From Cupriavidus basilensis (GTDB lineage: Bacteria > Pseudomonadota > Gammaproteobacteria > Burkholderiales > Burkholderiaceae): DNA of 64,000 nt. A program made the translations under genes and the position numbers. Positions 48,665 through 57,227 of the stretch are shown here, in pieces (position 1 is the first letter of the stretch; each line of letters begins with the position of its first letter). The notes under the pieces were generated by a model. It made no database searches. It was not told the origin of the DNA and was given only the letters and a program-made list of their open reading frames with translations. Location of the stretch: assembly GCF_000876015.1 (NCBI RefSeq), contig NZ_BBQM01000018.1, positions 303,186 to 367,185 of the forward strand, written 5' to 3'.

Positions 48665-50047
48665 TCACCTCACCATGCACGGCGCCTTGTTGTCGAACTT
48701 CCAGCCGGGAATCAGGAACTGCATGGCCACGGCATCGTCGCGCGCGCCCAGACCCATGCGCTTGTAGCGCTCGTGCGCGAGCGCCACCTGCGCCATGTCG
48801 AGTTCCACGCCGAGGCCGGGCGCCTTCGGCACGGCGACCTTGCCGTTCTCGATCTTCAACGGCGCGCGGGTCAGGCGCTCGCCGTCCTGCCAGATCCAGT
48901 GCGTGTCGATGGCGGTGACGCGCCCCGGCGCGGCGGCGGCCACGTGGGTGAACATGGCCAGCGAGATGTCGAAGTGGTTGTTCGAGTGCGAGCCCCACGT
49001 GAGGCCCCACTCCGCGCACATCTGCGCCACGCGCACCGAGCCCTGCATGGTCCAGAAATGCGGGTCGGCCAGCGGGATGTCCACCGACTGCAGGCGCACC
49101 GCGTGGCCCATCTGGCGCCAGTCGGTGGCGATCATGTTGGTGGCGGTGGGCAGGCCGGTCGCGGTGCGGAACTCGGCCATGATCTCGCGGCCCGAGTAGC
49201 CGTCCTCGGCGCCGCACGGGTCTTCCGCGTAGGCCAGCACGCCGTGCTTGTCGCGGCACAGGCGCACGGCTTCGGCCAGCGACCACGCGCCGTTGGGGTC
49301 GAGCGTGATGCGCGCCCTGGGAAAACGCTCGGCCAGCGCGATGATCGCCTCCATCTCCTCGTCGCCGCGCAGCACGCCGCCCTTGAGCTTGAAGTCGTTG
49401 AAGCCGTAGCGCTCGAACGCGGCCTCGGCGAGGCGGACCACGCCGGCGGCGTCCATCGCCGCCTCGTTGCGCAGGCGGAACCAGGCGTTGTCGGCATCGG
49501 GCTCGCCGCGGTAGCCGAGCGTGGTGCGGTTGCGGTCGCCCACGTAGAACAGGTAGCCCAGCATCTCCACCGCGTCGCGCTGCTGCCCTTCGCCGAGCAG
49601 CGCCGCCACCGGCACGCCGAGGTGCTTGCCGAGCAGGTCGAGCAGCGCCGCCTCCAGCGCGGTGACGGCGTGGATGGTAATGCGCAGGTCGAAGGTCTGC
49701 AGGCCGCGGCCGCCGGCGTCGCGGCTGGCGAAGGCGCCGCGCACGCGGTTGAGCACCGCCTGGTAGTTGCCGACCGGCTGGCCCACCACCAGCTCGCGCG
49801 CCTCTTCCAGCGTCTGGCGGATGCCCTCCCCGCCCGGCACCTCGCCCACGCCGGTGTTGCCGGCGCTGTCGGCCAGGATGACGATGTTGCGGGTGAAGAA
49901 CGGGCCGTGCGCGCCGGACAGGTTCATCAGCATGCTGTCGTGGCCGGCCACCGGGATCACGGTCAGCGCGGTGACGACGGGCGTGCCGGTGGCGGGCGCG
50001 CTTGCCGGCGAGGCGTCGCGGGCAGCGGAAACAGGCGTTTGGGTCAT
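48665..50047 (-). CDS. gudD: Glucarate dehydratase
   Basis: 460 residues. It is an enolase superfamily enzyme. The substrate and metal region is in FNDFKLKGGVLRGDEEM, with the catalytic KxK-type lysine, and RITLDPNGAWSL, with acidic metal ligands continuing at YAEDPCGAEDGYSGRE. The C-terminal His is in GSHSNNHFDISLAMF. It converts D-glucarate to 5-keto-4-deoxy-D-glucarate, the first step of glucarate breakdown. The regulator gene is divergent. Confidence 0.94.
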   Translation of the reverse strand: MTQTPVSAARDASPASAPATGTPVVTALTVIPVAGHDSMLMNLSGAHGPFFTRNIVILADSAGNTGVGEVPGGEGIRQTLEEARELVVGQPVGNYQAVLNRVRGAFASRDAGGRGLQTFDLRITIHAVTALEAALLDLLGKHLGVPVAALLGEGQQRDAVEMLGYLFYVGDRNRTTLGYRGEPDADNAWFRLRNEAAMDAAGVVRLAEAAFERYGFNDFKLKGGVLRGDEEMEAIIALAERFPRARITLDPNGAWSLAEAVRLCRDKHGVLAYAEDPCGAEDGYSGREIMAEFRTATGLPTATNMIATDWRQMGHAVRLQSVDIPLADPHFWTMQGSVRVAQMCAEWGLTWGSHSNNHFDISLAMFTHVAAAAPGRVTAIDTHWIWQDGERLTRAPLKIENGKVAVPKAPGLGVELDMAQVALAHERYKRMGLGARDDAVAMQFLIPGWKFDNKAPCMVR

Positions 50048-50223
50048 GTCGGATTTCGGCGCAAGGTGCGGCGCAATGCGCGCCGGACGGCCAGGCGGCG
50101 GCCGGCGCTGCGGGTTGTCTCGGGCTTGGCTGCGCCGGCTGGGGCCGGCTTTCTCATGCTAGCGGCGGTGGCAGGCCGCGGTGCGCGGCGGCAAGTCTCG
50201 TCCTGCCAGAAAGCTGTTATCGG

Positions 50224-50252
50224 TCGTCATATGACTTACGACGCAGTATAAT
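50224..50252 (+). promoter_or_regulatory. Promoter of the FadR-type regulator gene
   Basis: A perfect -10 TATAAT at 50247-50252 with a 17-base spacer to TCGTCA (weak -35, 50224-50229). The ATG is at 50290. Confidence 0.55.
50226..50235. promoter_or_regulatory. GTCATATGAC palindrome, candidate operator of the FadR-type regulator
   Basis: A perfect 10-bp palindrome in the divergent region between gudD and the regulator. It overlaps the -35 side of the regulator promoter and is nested in a GTCGT-N10-ACGAC inverted repeat (50223-50242). A similar GTCTTATGAT occurs upstream of the dehydrogenase gene at 51167-51176. Confidence 0.55.
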
Positions 50253-50289
50253 GAGGCCATCGCGACCCGGTCAAGTCCCCGCCCTCACC

Positions 50290-51036
50290 ATGTCAAACCC
50301 CATGCTCGCTTCCTCCACCCCGCTGCGGCGCCGCGGCCGCACGCTTGCCGAAGAGGCGGTGAGCAACCTGAGCGAACGGATCCAGCAGGGCGCGCTCAAG
50401 CCGGGCGACAAGCTGCCCACCGAGTCGGAGATCATGAGCGCGCTGGGCGTGAGCCGCACCGTGGTGCGCGAAGCGCTGTCGCGCCTGCAGGCCAGCGGCC
50501 TGGTCGAGACCCGCCACGGCATCGGCACCTTCGTGCTGGCGCGCCCAGCCGAGAGCGCCTCGCCGTTCCGCATCGACCCCGCCGCCATGATCACCGCGAT
50601 GGACGTGCTGGCCATGCTGGAATTCCGCGTCAGCCTGGAGGCCGAGGCCGCCAGCCTCGCCGCCACGCGCCGCAGCGACGAACAGCTCGCGGTCATGCGC
50701 GGCGCGCTCGACGAGCTCAAGCGCACCGCCACCGACGGCAAGGATTCGGTGGGCGCGGACTTCGAGTTCCACCTCGCCATCGCGCGCGCCACCGGCAACC
50801 GCTATTTCACCGACATCATGGGCCATCTGGGTACCACGGTGATTCCGCGCAGCCGCCTGCACGTGAGCGCGCAGGAGCGCGCGCAGTACCTCGAGCGCGT
50901 CAACATCGAGCACGAGAACATCTACGACGCCATCGAGCGGCGCGACCCCGAAGGCGCCAAGGCGGCGATGCGCATGCACCTGACCAACAGCCGCGAGCGG
51001 CTGCGCAAGGCGTCGGCCGCGGTCGAGGGCGGCTGA
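50290..51036 (+). CDS. GntR/FadR-type (FCD) regulator of the glucarate locus
   Basis: 248 residues from the ATG at 50290. The GntR winged helix (residues about 20-85: LKPGDKLPTESEIMSALGVSRTVVREALSRLQASGL) is followed by an all-helical FCD domain (about 100-240) with the metal-site pattern DFEFHLAIARATGNRYF and later H in HENI and HLTNSR. Members of this type repress sugar-acid genes and release DNA when ligand binds. It lies between gudD and the dehydrogenase gene and probably controls both. Confidence 0.92.
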   Translation: MSNPMLASSTPLRRRGRTLAEEAVSNLSERIQQGALKPGDKLPTESEIMSALGVSRTVVREALSRLQASGLVETRHGIGTFVLARPAESASPFRIDPAAMITAMDVLAMLEFRVSLEAEAASLAATRRSDEQLAVMRGALDELKRTATDGKDSVGADFEFHLAIARATGNRYFTDIMGHLGTTVIPRSRLHVSAQERAQYLERVNIEHENIYDAIERRDPEGAKAAMRMHLTNSRERLRKASAAVEGG

Positions 51037-51166
51037 GCCGCCGCTCCGCCGGCGCCATCCGCCGCCCTATCGTCCTATAGCCGTCCCGTCTCCCCATGCC
51101 CCAGCGGCCGCACGCCCCGTGCTACCGGCCTTCCGCTTGTGGGCAAGGCAGATGTTGTTGTAGGAT

Positions 51167-51176
51167 GTCTTATGAT
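51167..51176. promoter_or_regulatory. GTCTTATGAT motif, candidate operator of the dehydrogenase gene
   Basis: It matches GTCATATGAC of 50226-50235 at eight of ten positions, in the context GTTGTAGGATGTCTTATGATTATG. TATGAT is also a possible -10. It lies 87 bases before the start codon of the dehydrogenase gene. Confidence 0.45.
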
Positions 51177-51262
51177 TATGCGCGGCACACCGCCGCGCCC
51201 GGCCCGTCACCCCGCCCGCAGCCCGGGCGCCCATTTGACCGCAGTCGAAGGAACCCCCTCCC

Positions 51263-52846
51263 ATGACCACCACCGCCATCACCGGTGAAATGCTGATCGG
51301 CGCCAGCGCCGTGCGCGGCACCGCCGAGATCCTCCATGCCACCAACCCGGCCACCGGCGAGATCCTCGCGCCGGCGTTCCACGGCGGCGACGCGGCCGAT
51401 GCCGCGCGCGCCTGCGCGCTGGCCGAAGCGGCCTTCGACACCTACCGCAACACCTCGCCCGAGACGCGCGCGCAGTTCCTGGAAGCCATCGCCGGCGGCC
51501 TGGAAGCGCTGGGCGACACGCTGATCGAGTGTGCCCACGCCGAAAGCGCGCTGCCGCTGGCGCGCCTGCAAGGCGAGCGCGCCCGCACCGCCAACCAGTT
51601 GCGCCTGTTCGCAAGCGTGCTGCGCGACGGCCGCTGGCAGGCCGCCACGCTCGACGCCGCGCTGCCCGAGCGCACCCCGCCGCGCCCCGACCTGCGCCTG
51701 CAGAAGATCGCCGTGGGTCCGGTCGCGGTGTTCGGCGCCAGCAACTTCCCGCTGGCGTTCTCGGTGGCGGGCGGCGATACCGCGTCGGCGCTGGCGGCCG
51801 GCTGCCCGGTGGTGGTCAAGGCGCACCCGGCCCACCCCGGCACCTCCGAGCTGGTCGGCCGCGTGATCCAGCAGGCGGTGGCCGATGCCGGCCTGCCGGA
51901 AGGCGTGTTCTCGCTGCTGGCCGGCGGCTTCGCCATCGGCACCGCGCTGGTGGCGCACCCGGCGATCCAGGCGGTCGGCTTCACCGGCTCGCGCAGCGGC
52001 GGCCTGGCCCTGGTGCAGGCCGCCAACAGCCGGCCGCAGCCGATCCCGGTCTATGCCGAGATGAGCAGCATCAACCCGGTGTTCCTGCTGCCCGCCGCGC
52101 TCAACGCGCGCGCCGCCGACATCGCGCGCAACCTGGTGGAATCGCTGGTGATGGGCGTGGGCCAGTTCTGCACCAACCCCGGCCTGCTGCTGGCGGTGGA
52201 AAGCCCGGCGCTCGACGTGTTCCGCCAGGGCACGGTCGCCGCGCTGGCGGAGAAAGCCGCGGGCACCATGCTGACGCCGGGCATCTGCCAGGCTTATGAA
52301 AAGGGCGTGGCGCAACTGAGCGAGATCGAAGGCCTGCGCCGCATCGGCAGCGGCCTCGCGGCCAACGGCCCCAACCAGGCCCGCCCGGCGCTGTTCGAGA
52401 CCACCGCGGCGCAGTTCCTCGCCGACCACCGCATGGAGGCGGAAGTGTTCGGCCCGACCTCGGTGCTGGTGGTCTGCCGCGACCACGCGGAAATGCTGGC
52501 CGTGGCGCGCCGCCTCGAAGGCCAGCTCACCGCCACCGTGCAGGCCGACGCCGGCGACCGCGCCGAGGCCGCCAGCCTGCTGACGGTGCTCGAGCGCAAG
52601 GTGGGCCGCGTGCTGTTCAACGGCTATCCCACCGGCGTGGAGGTGGCCTACGCGATGGTGCACGGCGGCCCGTTCCCGGCGACGTCGGACACGCGCTCGA
52701 CCTCGGTGGGCGCTTCCGCCATCGAGCGTTTCCTGCGCCCGGTGTGCTACCAGAACGTGCCGGCCGAGCTGCTGCCGCCGGTGCTGCAGGATGGCAATCC
52801 GCTGGGCGCGTGGCGCCTGAAGGATGGGCAGCTCGGGCGCGAGTAA
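51263..52846 (+). CDS. 2-oxoglutarate semialdehyde (2,5-dioxovalerate) dehydrogenase
   Basis: 527 residues. It is an aldehyde dehydrogenase with the catalytic Cys in VMGVGQFCTNPG (near 300), the Glu in PVYAEMSSINPVF, and the Asn in FGASNFPLAFS. Length and the GASNFPLAFSVAGGDTASALAAG block fit the NADP-dependent 2-oxoglutarate semialdehyde dehydrogenases. These finish D-glucarate, D-xylose and hydroxyproline breakdown by making 2-oxoglutarate. The context (gudD, FCD regulator) points to glucarate. The middle enzyme, 5-dehydro-4-deoxyglucarate dehydratase, is not in the window. A terminator follows. Confidence 0.92.
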   Translation: MTTTAITGEMLIGASAVRGTAEILHATNPATGEILAPAFHGGDAADAARACALAEAAFDTYRNTSPETRAQFLEAIAGGLEALGDTLIECAHAESALPLARLQGERARTANQLRLFASVLRDGRWQAATLDAALPERTPPRPDLRLQKIAVGPVAVFGASNFPLAFSVAGGDTASALAAGCPVVVKAHPAHPGTSELVGRVIQQAVADAGLPEGVFSLLAGGFAIGTALVAHPAIQAVGFTGSRSGGLALVQAANSRPQPIPVYAEMSSINPVFLLPAALNARAADIARNLVESLVMGVGQFCTNPGLLLAVESPALDVFRQGTVAALAEKAAGTMLTPGICQAYEKGVAQLSEIEGLRRIGSGLAANGPNQARPALFETTAAQFLADHRMEAEVFGPTSVLVVCRDHAEMLAVARRLEGQLTATVQADAGDRAEAASLLTVLERKVGRVLFNGYPTGVEVAYAMVHGGPFPATSDTRSTSVGASAIERFLRPVCYQNVPAELLPPVLQDGNPLGAWRLKDGQLGRE

Positions 52847-52876
52847 GCGCACGCGGCAGGCGTTGCCGTCATGACG

Positions 52877-52901
52877 AAGGGCCGGGGATTCCGGCCCTTT
52901 T
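52877..52901 (+). terminator. Terminator of the dehydrogenase gene
   Basis: A 9-bp stem AAGGGCCGG/CCGGCCCTT with a five-base loop, the last T pairs running into TTTT, about 30 bases past the stop. Confidence 0.85.
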
Positions 52902-52972
52902 GCATGGGCCCGTTCGCCGGCTTCGTTCGGTGCCCTGGTCTGATCCTCTTGCACCGGCTTTGCCAGCGCGCC

Positions 52973-54142
52973 TCACGCGGCCGCGCGCTCGGGCGGCGCC
53001 TGCGGCGGCCGGATTACGGCTGCGTTGCCGCGCGAGCGCCCCGAACTCAGGTAGTCCGCGATCGATTCCTGCGTGACCTCGCCCAGGTACACGCCATCGG
53101 CGTCGAGCACCGGCAGCCAGCTGGTGTTGTGCTGGTACATGCGCGACAGCACGATGCGCAGGTGCTCGTCGAACGCGGCGGTGGCCTTGAACGGACGCAT
53201 GGCGTCGGCGCACGTGCCCTGCCCGCCGCGCGCGTCGCGGCGCGTGACGTAGCCGAGCGCGCGCCGGGCGGCGTCCACCACCGGCAACTGGCGCACGTCG
53301 GCTTCGTCCATGAGGCCGAAGGCCTGCGCCAGCGGCATGTCGGGCGCGCAGCTTTGCGCCAGCGTGGCGGCGTCGCCGGCGCGCACCAGCAGCAGGCGCT
53401 TGAGCGTGTTGTCGTGGCCGACGAAGGCCTGCACGAAGTCGTCGGCGGGATGCGCGAGCAGCGCGTCGGGATGGTCGAACTGCACCAGCCTGCCGCGCCG
53501 GAACACCGCCACGCGGTCGCCGAGCTTGATGGCTTCGTCGATGTCGTGCGAGACCATGATGACGGTCTTGCCGAGCTGGCGCTGCATCAGCAGGAACTCG
53601 TTCTGGATGCTCTCGCGGTTGATCGGGTCGACCGCGCCGAACGGCTCGTCCATCAGCAGCACCGGCGCGTCGGCGGCCAGCGCGCGGATCACGCCGATGC
53701 GCTGCTGCTGCCCGCCCGAGAGCTCGCGCGGGTAGCGCGACAGCATCTTGCCGGGGTCGAGCTGCACCATCGACATCAGCTCGCGCGCGCGCTCGCGGCA
53801 GTGCTTCTTGTCCCAGCCCAGCAGGCGCGGCACTACCATGATGTTCTGCTCGATGGTCATATTGGGGAACAGGCCGATCTGCTGGATCACGTAGCCGATC
53901 TTGCGCCGCAGCGTGACCTCGTCCACGCGCGCGGTGTCCTCGCCGTCGATCAGCACGCGCCCGGCGCTGGGCCGGATCAGGCGGTTGATCATCTTGAGCG
54001 TGGTGGTCTTGCCGCAGCCCGAAGGCCCCAGGAAGACGCAGATCTCGCCCCTGGGCACCGTCATCGAGACGGCGTCGACGGCGCGCACTTCGGCGCCGTC
54101 CTTCTGGCGGAAGGTCTTGGTGAGTTGGTCGAGTTCGATCAT
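52973..54142 (-). CDS. Osmoprotectant (glycine betaine/carnitine/choline) ABC transporter ATPase
   Basis: 389 residues. Walker A is LGPSGCGKTT (38-47), the signature is LSGGQQQR and Walker B is VLLMDEPFG. After the ATPase domain there are two CBS motifs (about 260-370), including VRQLPVVDAARRALGYVTRRD and TSWLPVLDADGVYLGEVTQES. CBS pairs in OpuA- and OpuC-type ATPases sense ionic strength, so gating by osmotic state is likely. The start is one base past the stop of the permease upstream, which indicates coupling. Confidence 0.92.
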   Translation of the reverse strand: MIELDQLTKTFRQKDGAEVRAVDAVSMTVPRGEICVFLGPSGCGKTTTLKMINRLIRPSAGRVLIDGEDTARVDEVTLRRKIGYVIQQIGLFPNMTIEQNIMVVPRLLGWDKKHCRERARELMSMVQLDPGKMLSRYPRELSGGQQQRIGVIRALAADAPVLLMDEPFGAVDPINRESIQNEFLLMQRQLGKTVIMVSHDIDEAIKLGDRVAVFRRGRLVQFDHPDALLAHPADDFVQAFVGHDNTLKRLLLVRAGDAATLAQSCAPDMPLAQAFGLMDEADVRQLPVVDAARRALGYVTRRDARGGQGTCADAMRPFKATAAFDEHLRIVLSRMYQHNTSWLPVLDADGVYLGEVTQESIADYLSSGRSRGNAAVIRPPQAPPERAAA

Positions 54143-54143
54143 G

Positions 54144-54791
54144 TCAGCGGATTCCTTTCGGCGTCAGCGCGCGCTGCAGCCACTGCAGGCAGGCATCGGC
54201 CACGATGGCGAGCACGCTGACCAGCACGGCGCCCACCGCCAGCTTGCTCATGTTGCTCTGGCTGATCGCCTGCAGGATCAGCACCCCGAGGCCGCCCGCG
54301 CCGATGATGGCGGCGATGGTGGCCACGCCGATGTTCATCACCACGGCGGTGCGCACGCCGCCGAGGATCACCGGCACGGCCAGCGGCAGGTCCACCAGCC
54401 GCATGCGCTGCCAAGTGGTCATGCCGATGCCGCGCCCGGCTTCCTGGATGCCGTCGTCCACGCTGGCCAGCGCCACGCAGGTGTTGCGCATGATCGGCAG
54501 CAGCGAATACAGGAACACCGCCGTCACCGCCGGCACGTAGCCGAGCGCGTGGCCGAAGCGCGCGAACACCGGGATCATCAGGCCGAACAGCGCGATCGAC
54601 GGCAGCGTCAGCACGATGGTGGCCAGCGTCAGCAGCGGCGTGGCGAGAAAGCGGAAGCGCGCGCACAGGATGCCCAGCGGCACGCCGGCGACGATCGCCA
54701 GCCCCACCGCCGAGCCCACCAGCGCGAGATGCTGGCCGGTCAGCCGCAGCAGCGTGGGCCAGGCGTGCTGCAGGTAGGTCGTCAGGTCCAT
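54144..54791 (-). CDS. Osmoprotectant ABC transporter permease (OpuC/YehY-like)
   Basis: 215 residues. A typical BPD_transp_1 permease with about six hydrophobic segments. The EAA-like loop (DDGIQEAGRGIGMTTWQRMRLVDLPLAVPVILGGVRTA) is where it touches the ATPase. It would form the membrane channel together with the second permease of the operon. It is ten bases after the binding-protein gene. Confidence 0.9.
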   Translation of the reverse strand: MDLTTYLQHAWPTLLRLTGQHLALVGSAVGLAIVAGVPLGILCARFRFLATPLLTLATIVLTLPSIALFGLMIPVFARFGHALGYVPAVTAVFLYSLLPIMRNTCVALASVDDGIQEAGRGIGMTTWQRMRLVDLPLAVPVILGGVRTAVVMNIGVATIAAIIGAGGLGVLILQAISQSNMSKLAVGAVLVSVLAIVADACLQWLQRALTPKGIR

Positions 54792-54801
54792 GCGGCCGCC
54801 C

Positions 54802-55779
54802 TCAGATCAGGCCGTGGCCGCGCAGGAAATCCTGCGCCACCTTGTCGACCGGCTGCTGGCCGATGTCGACCTGGTAGTTCATCGCGGTCATGGCCGCGTT
54901 GTCGAGCGCGGCGGCGAGCGCGTTGAGCAGCGCCGCCAGTTCCGGGTGCTGCGCCAGCGTCGCCTGGCGCACCACCGGCGCCGCGTTGTACGCGGGAAAG
55001 AAATGCAGGTCGTCCTCGAGCAGCACGAGGTCGAAACCCTTGACGCGGCCGTCGGTGGTGTAGACCAGGCCCAGCTCGACCTGGTCGTTCTTCAGCGCGG
55101 TGTAGACCAGGCCCGGATCGAGCTGGATCACGTCGCGGCGCGCGAACGGCAACTGGTAGAGCGCCTTGAGCGGCTCCAGGCCATCGGGCCGCGCGGCGAA
55201 CTCCATGTCGACCGCGAACGGATGCGCGCTGCCCTCGCCGGCCGCGCGCATCTTCCCGGCGAACGCGGACAGCGTGGTCACGCCGGCGGCCTCGGCGCGC
55301 TTGCGCGGCATCGCCAGCGCGTAGGTGTTGTTGATGCCGGAGGCGTCGAGCCAGACCAGCCCGCGCGCGGCGTCGAGCGCCTTGACGCGCTCGTAGCTCT
55401 CCTGCGCGCCGAGCTTTTCCTCGACCTTGTTGAAGACGATCAGCGCGGTGCCGGTGTAGTCCCACACCACGTCGAGCTGCGCGCTTTCCTGGGCCTGGCG
55501 CATCAGCGTGCTGCCCAGGCCGGAAGTCAGCTCGGTGTCGAGCCCCTTGGCCTTGAGGTATTGCGCCGTCATCGACGACAGGATCAGCTGCTCGGTGAAG
55601 TTCTTGCCGCCCACGCGGATGGTGTCGGCATGCGCCGGCACGCCCAGCGCGGCGGCGGCGCAGGCGGCCAGCACCGCCAGCGAGACGGCGGGGCGCGCCA
55701 GTGTGCGCGCCAACAGACGCGCCGCGGCCGGCGCCAGCGCGGCGGCCAGTTTCGCCAGTCCGTTCTTGATCGGTTGCAT
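54802..55779 (-). CDS. Osmoprotectant ABC transporter periplasmic binding protein (OpuC family)
   Basis: 325 residues from the ATG at 55779, with AAGGAG upstream. It has a long N-terminal signal segment (about 1-50, ending LGVPAHAD). The mature protein begins TIRVGGKNFTEQLILSSMTAQYLKAKG and shows VWDYTGTALIVF and the LGLVYTTDGRVKG blocks of the OpuAC/YehZ family. A conserved set of aromatic residues should form the ligand cage for a quaternary amine. Confidence 0.9.
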   Translation of the reverse strand: MQPIKNGLAKLAAALAPAAARLLARTLARPAVSLAVLAACAAAALGVPAHADTIRVGGKNFTEQLILSSMTAQYLKAKGLDTELTSGLGSTLMRQAQESAQLDVVWDYTGTALIVFNKVEEKLGAQESYERVKALDAARGLVWLDASGINNTYALAMPRKRAEAAGVTTLSAFAGKMRAAGEGSAHPFAVDMEFAARPDGLEPLKALYQLPFARRDVIQLDPGLVYTALKNDQVELGLVYTTDGRVKGFDLVLLEDDLHFFPAYNAAPVVRQATLAQHPELAALLNALAAALDNAAMTAMNYQVDIGQQPVDKVAQDFLRGHGLI

Positions 55780-55817
55780 CGGATTCTCCTTGTGGTGCGC
55801 GGCGTGGTGCGCGGCGC

Positions 55818-56534
55818 TCAGCGGACCAGCCCGCGGCTGCGCAGGTAGCAATGGCCGGCGGCGGCGAACAGGCCGTCGAGCGCCAGCGCCAGCAGCGCGG
55901 TGGCGGCCGCGCCGAGCAGCAGCAGCGGCTGGTTGTTGAGGTAGATGCCGGGGAAGATCAGCTCGCCCAGGCTGTTGGCGCCGATCAGGAACGACAGCGG
56001 CACGGTGCCGACGTTGATGACGAGGCTGATGCGCACGCCGGCCAGGATCACCGGCAGCGCATTGGGCAGCTCCACGCGCAGCAGGCGCTGGCGCGCCGTC
56101 ATGCCGAGCCCGCGCGCGGCCTCGGTCAGCGCCGGCGACACGCCGAGCAGGCCTTCGCAGGTATTGCGCACGATCGGCAGCAGCGAGGCCAGCCACAGCG
56201 CCAGGATGGCGGGCCGCTCGCCGATGCCGAGCACGGCCAGCGCCAGCGCCAGCACCGCCAGCGAGGGCACGGTGTTGCCGACGTTGAAGACCTGCATCAG
56301 GCGGCCGGCCCAGCGGCGCATGCAGGGCCGGCTCAGGGCGATGCCGGCCGGGATGCCGGTGGCCAGCGCCAGCGCCATCGACCACGCCACCAGGCGCAGG
56401 TGGTCGGCCACGTCGTACCACAGGCGCTCCCGGTATTGCCGGATGACGTCGACGCCGATCCACGCGGCCAGTCCGGCCAGCGCGGCAAGCGCGAGACATC
56501 CCCAGGCGAGCGCCCGCACGGATTGCTTGGACAT
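55818..56534 (-). CDS. Osmoprotectant ABC transporter permease (YehW-like)
   Basis: 238 residues from the ATG at 56534, with GAGGGG upstream. It has an N-terminal segment (LAWGCLALAALAGLAAWIGV) and further membrane segments. The EAA-type loop is EAARGLGMTARQRLLRVELPNALPVILAGVRI. It is the second permease of the importer and the first gene of the unit: permease, binding protein, permease, ATPase, with gaps of 38, 10 and 1 bases. Confidence 0.88.
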   Translation of the reverse strand: MSKQSVRALAWGCLALAALAGLAAWIGVDVIRQYRERLWYDVADHLRLVAWSMALALATGIPAGIALSRPCMRRWAGRLMQVFNVGNTVPSLAVLALALAVLGIGERPAILALWLASLLPIVRNTCEGLLGVSPALTEAARGLGMTARQRLLRVELPNALPVILAGVRISLVINVGTVPLSFLIGANSLGELIFPGIYLNNQPLLLLGAAATALLALALDGLFAAAGHCYLRSRGLVR

Positions 56535-57227
56535 ATTCCCCTCTCCCCGCGCCGCATGCGGGCACGAGGCGCCACATCCGGACCAGCGGACGATAAAACG
56601 GGCGCGGGCGGTGCAAACGGGGGCCGCCGGCCCTGACTGGATTGTCTTGCCCGCCATGACCGGCAGATGAGCCGGTGGACGGGCGCCGGGCTCCACGCCG
56701 CGAGGCGGGGAAACCCATTTGACGGAACTCCGGACGATGAAGCCGGGGTCCCTGGAGCGGCGCAGCCCGCCGCGAGGACGCGGAACAGGGTGGCCAGTGG
56801 CAGCGCAGAGTTGATAGTTTTCCGACGCGCCGCCGGATCAATCGGCCGATGCGGCGCAGGCAGCGATCAGGACACAAGAGGCAGGCCGGGCAGCTTGCCG
56901 GGCCATGACCAACGTTTGTGCCTCACGCGCGATTACGCAGCATCGGATGACAACGAGAGCGCTATTATACGCATTTACGCTCATCCTGTCACCTTCCGGC
57001 ATTTCCCGCTGTGCCCGCGGGCCATTGTCGGTGTTTGTCCTACAGCGCCGGGGGCCGCCGCGTTGTTGCAAAAACCGACATCGAACGGCCCCGCACCGTA
57101 TCACTATCAGAACAATCTGTTGCCCGCCCGCCCTCTACCGCTTTCGGGCCAAACCCTTAAATTGGGAGGGTAGCCAACGGGGACCGCGCGCCATTGCCGC
57201 CGCCCCCGCCCCCACAGGAGATCGAAC
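56535..57227. other. Intergenic stretch, no supported gene
   Basis: 693 bases between the divergent osmoprotectant operon and the pirin gene, less GC-rich around 56940-57000. A TATTAT at 56963-56968 could be a -10 of a long leader. An open frame at 56667-57173 has no family character and no clear ribosome binding site. I see no other structure. Confidence 0.5.

Noticed and set aside
56667..57173. Open frame between the osmoprotectant operon and the pirin gene
   Set aside because: No ribosome binding site, no family similarity, and composition not like neighbouring genes.
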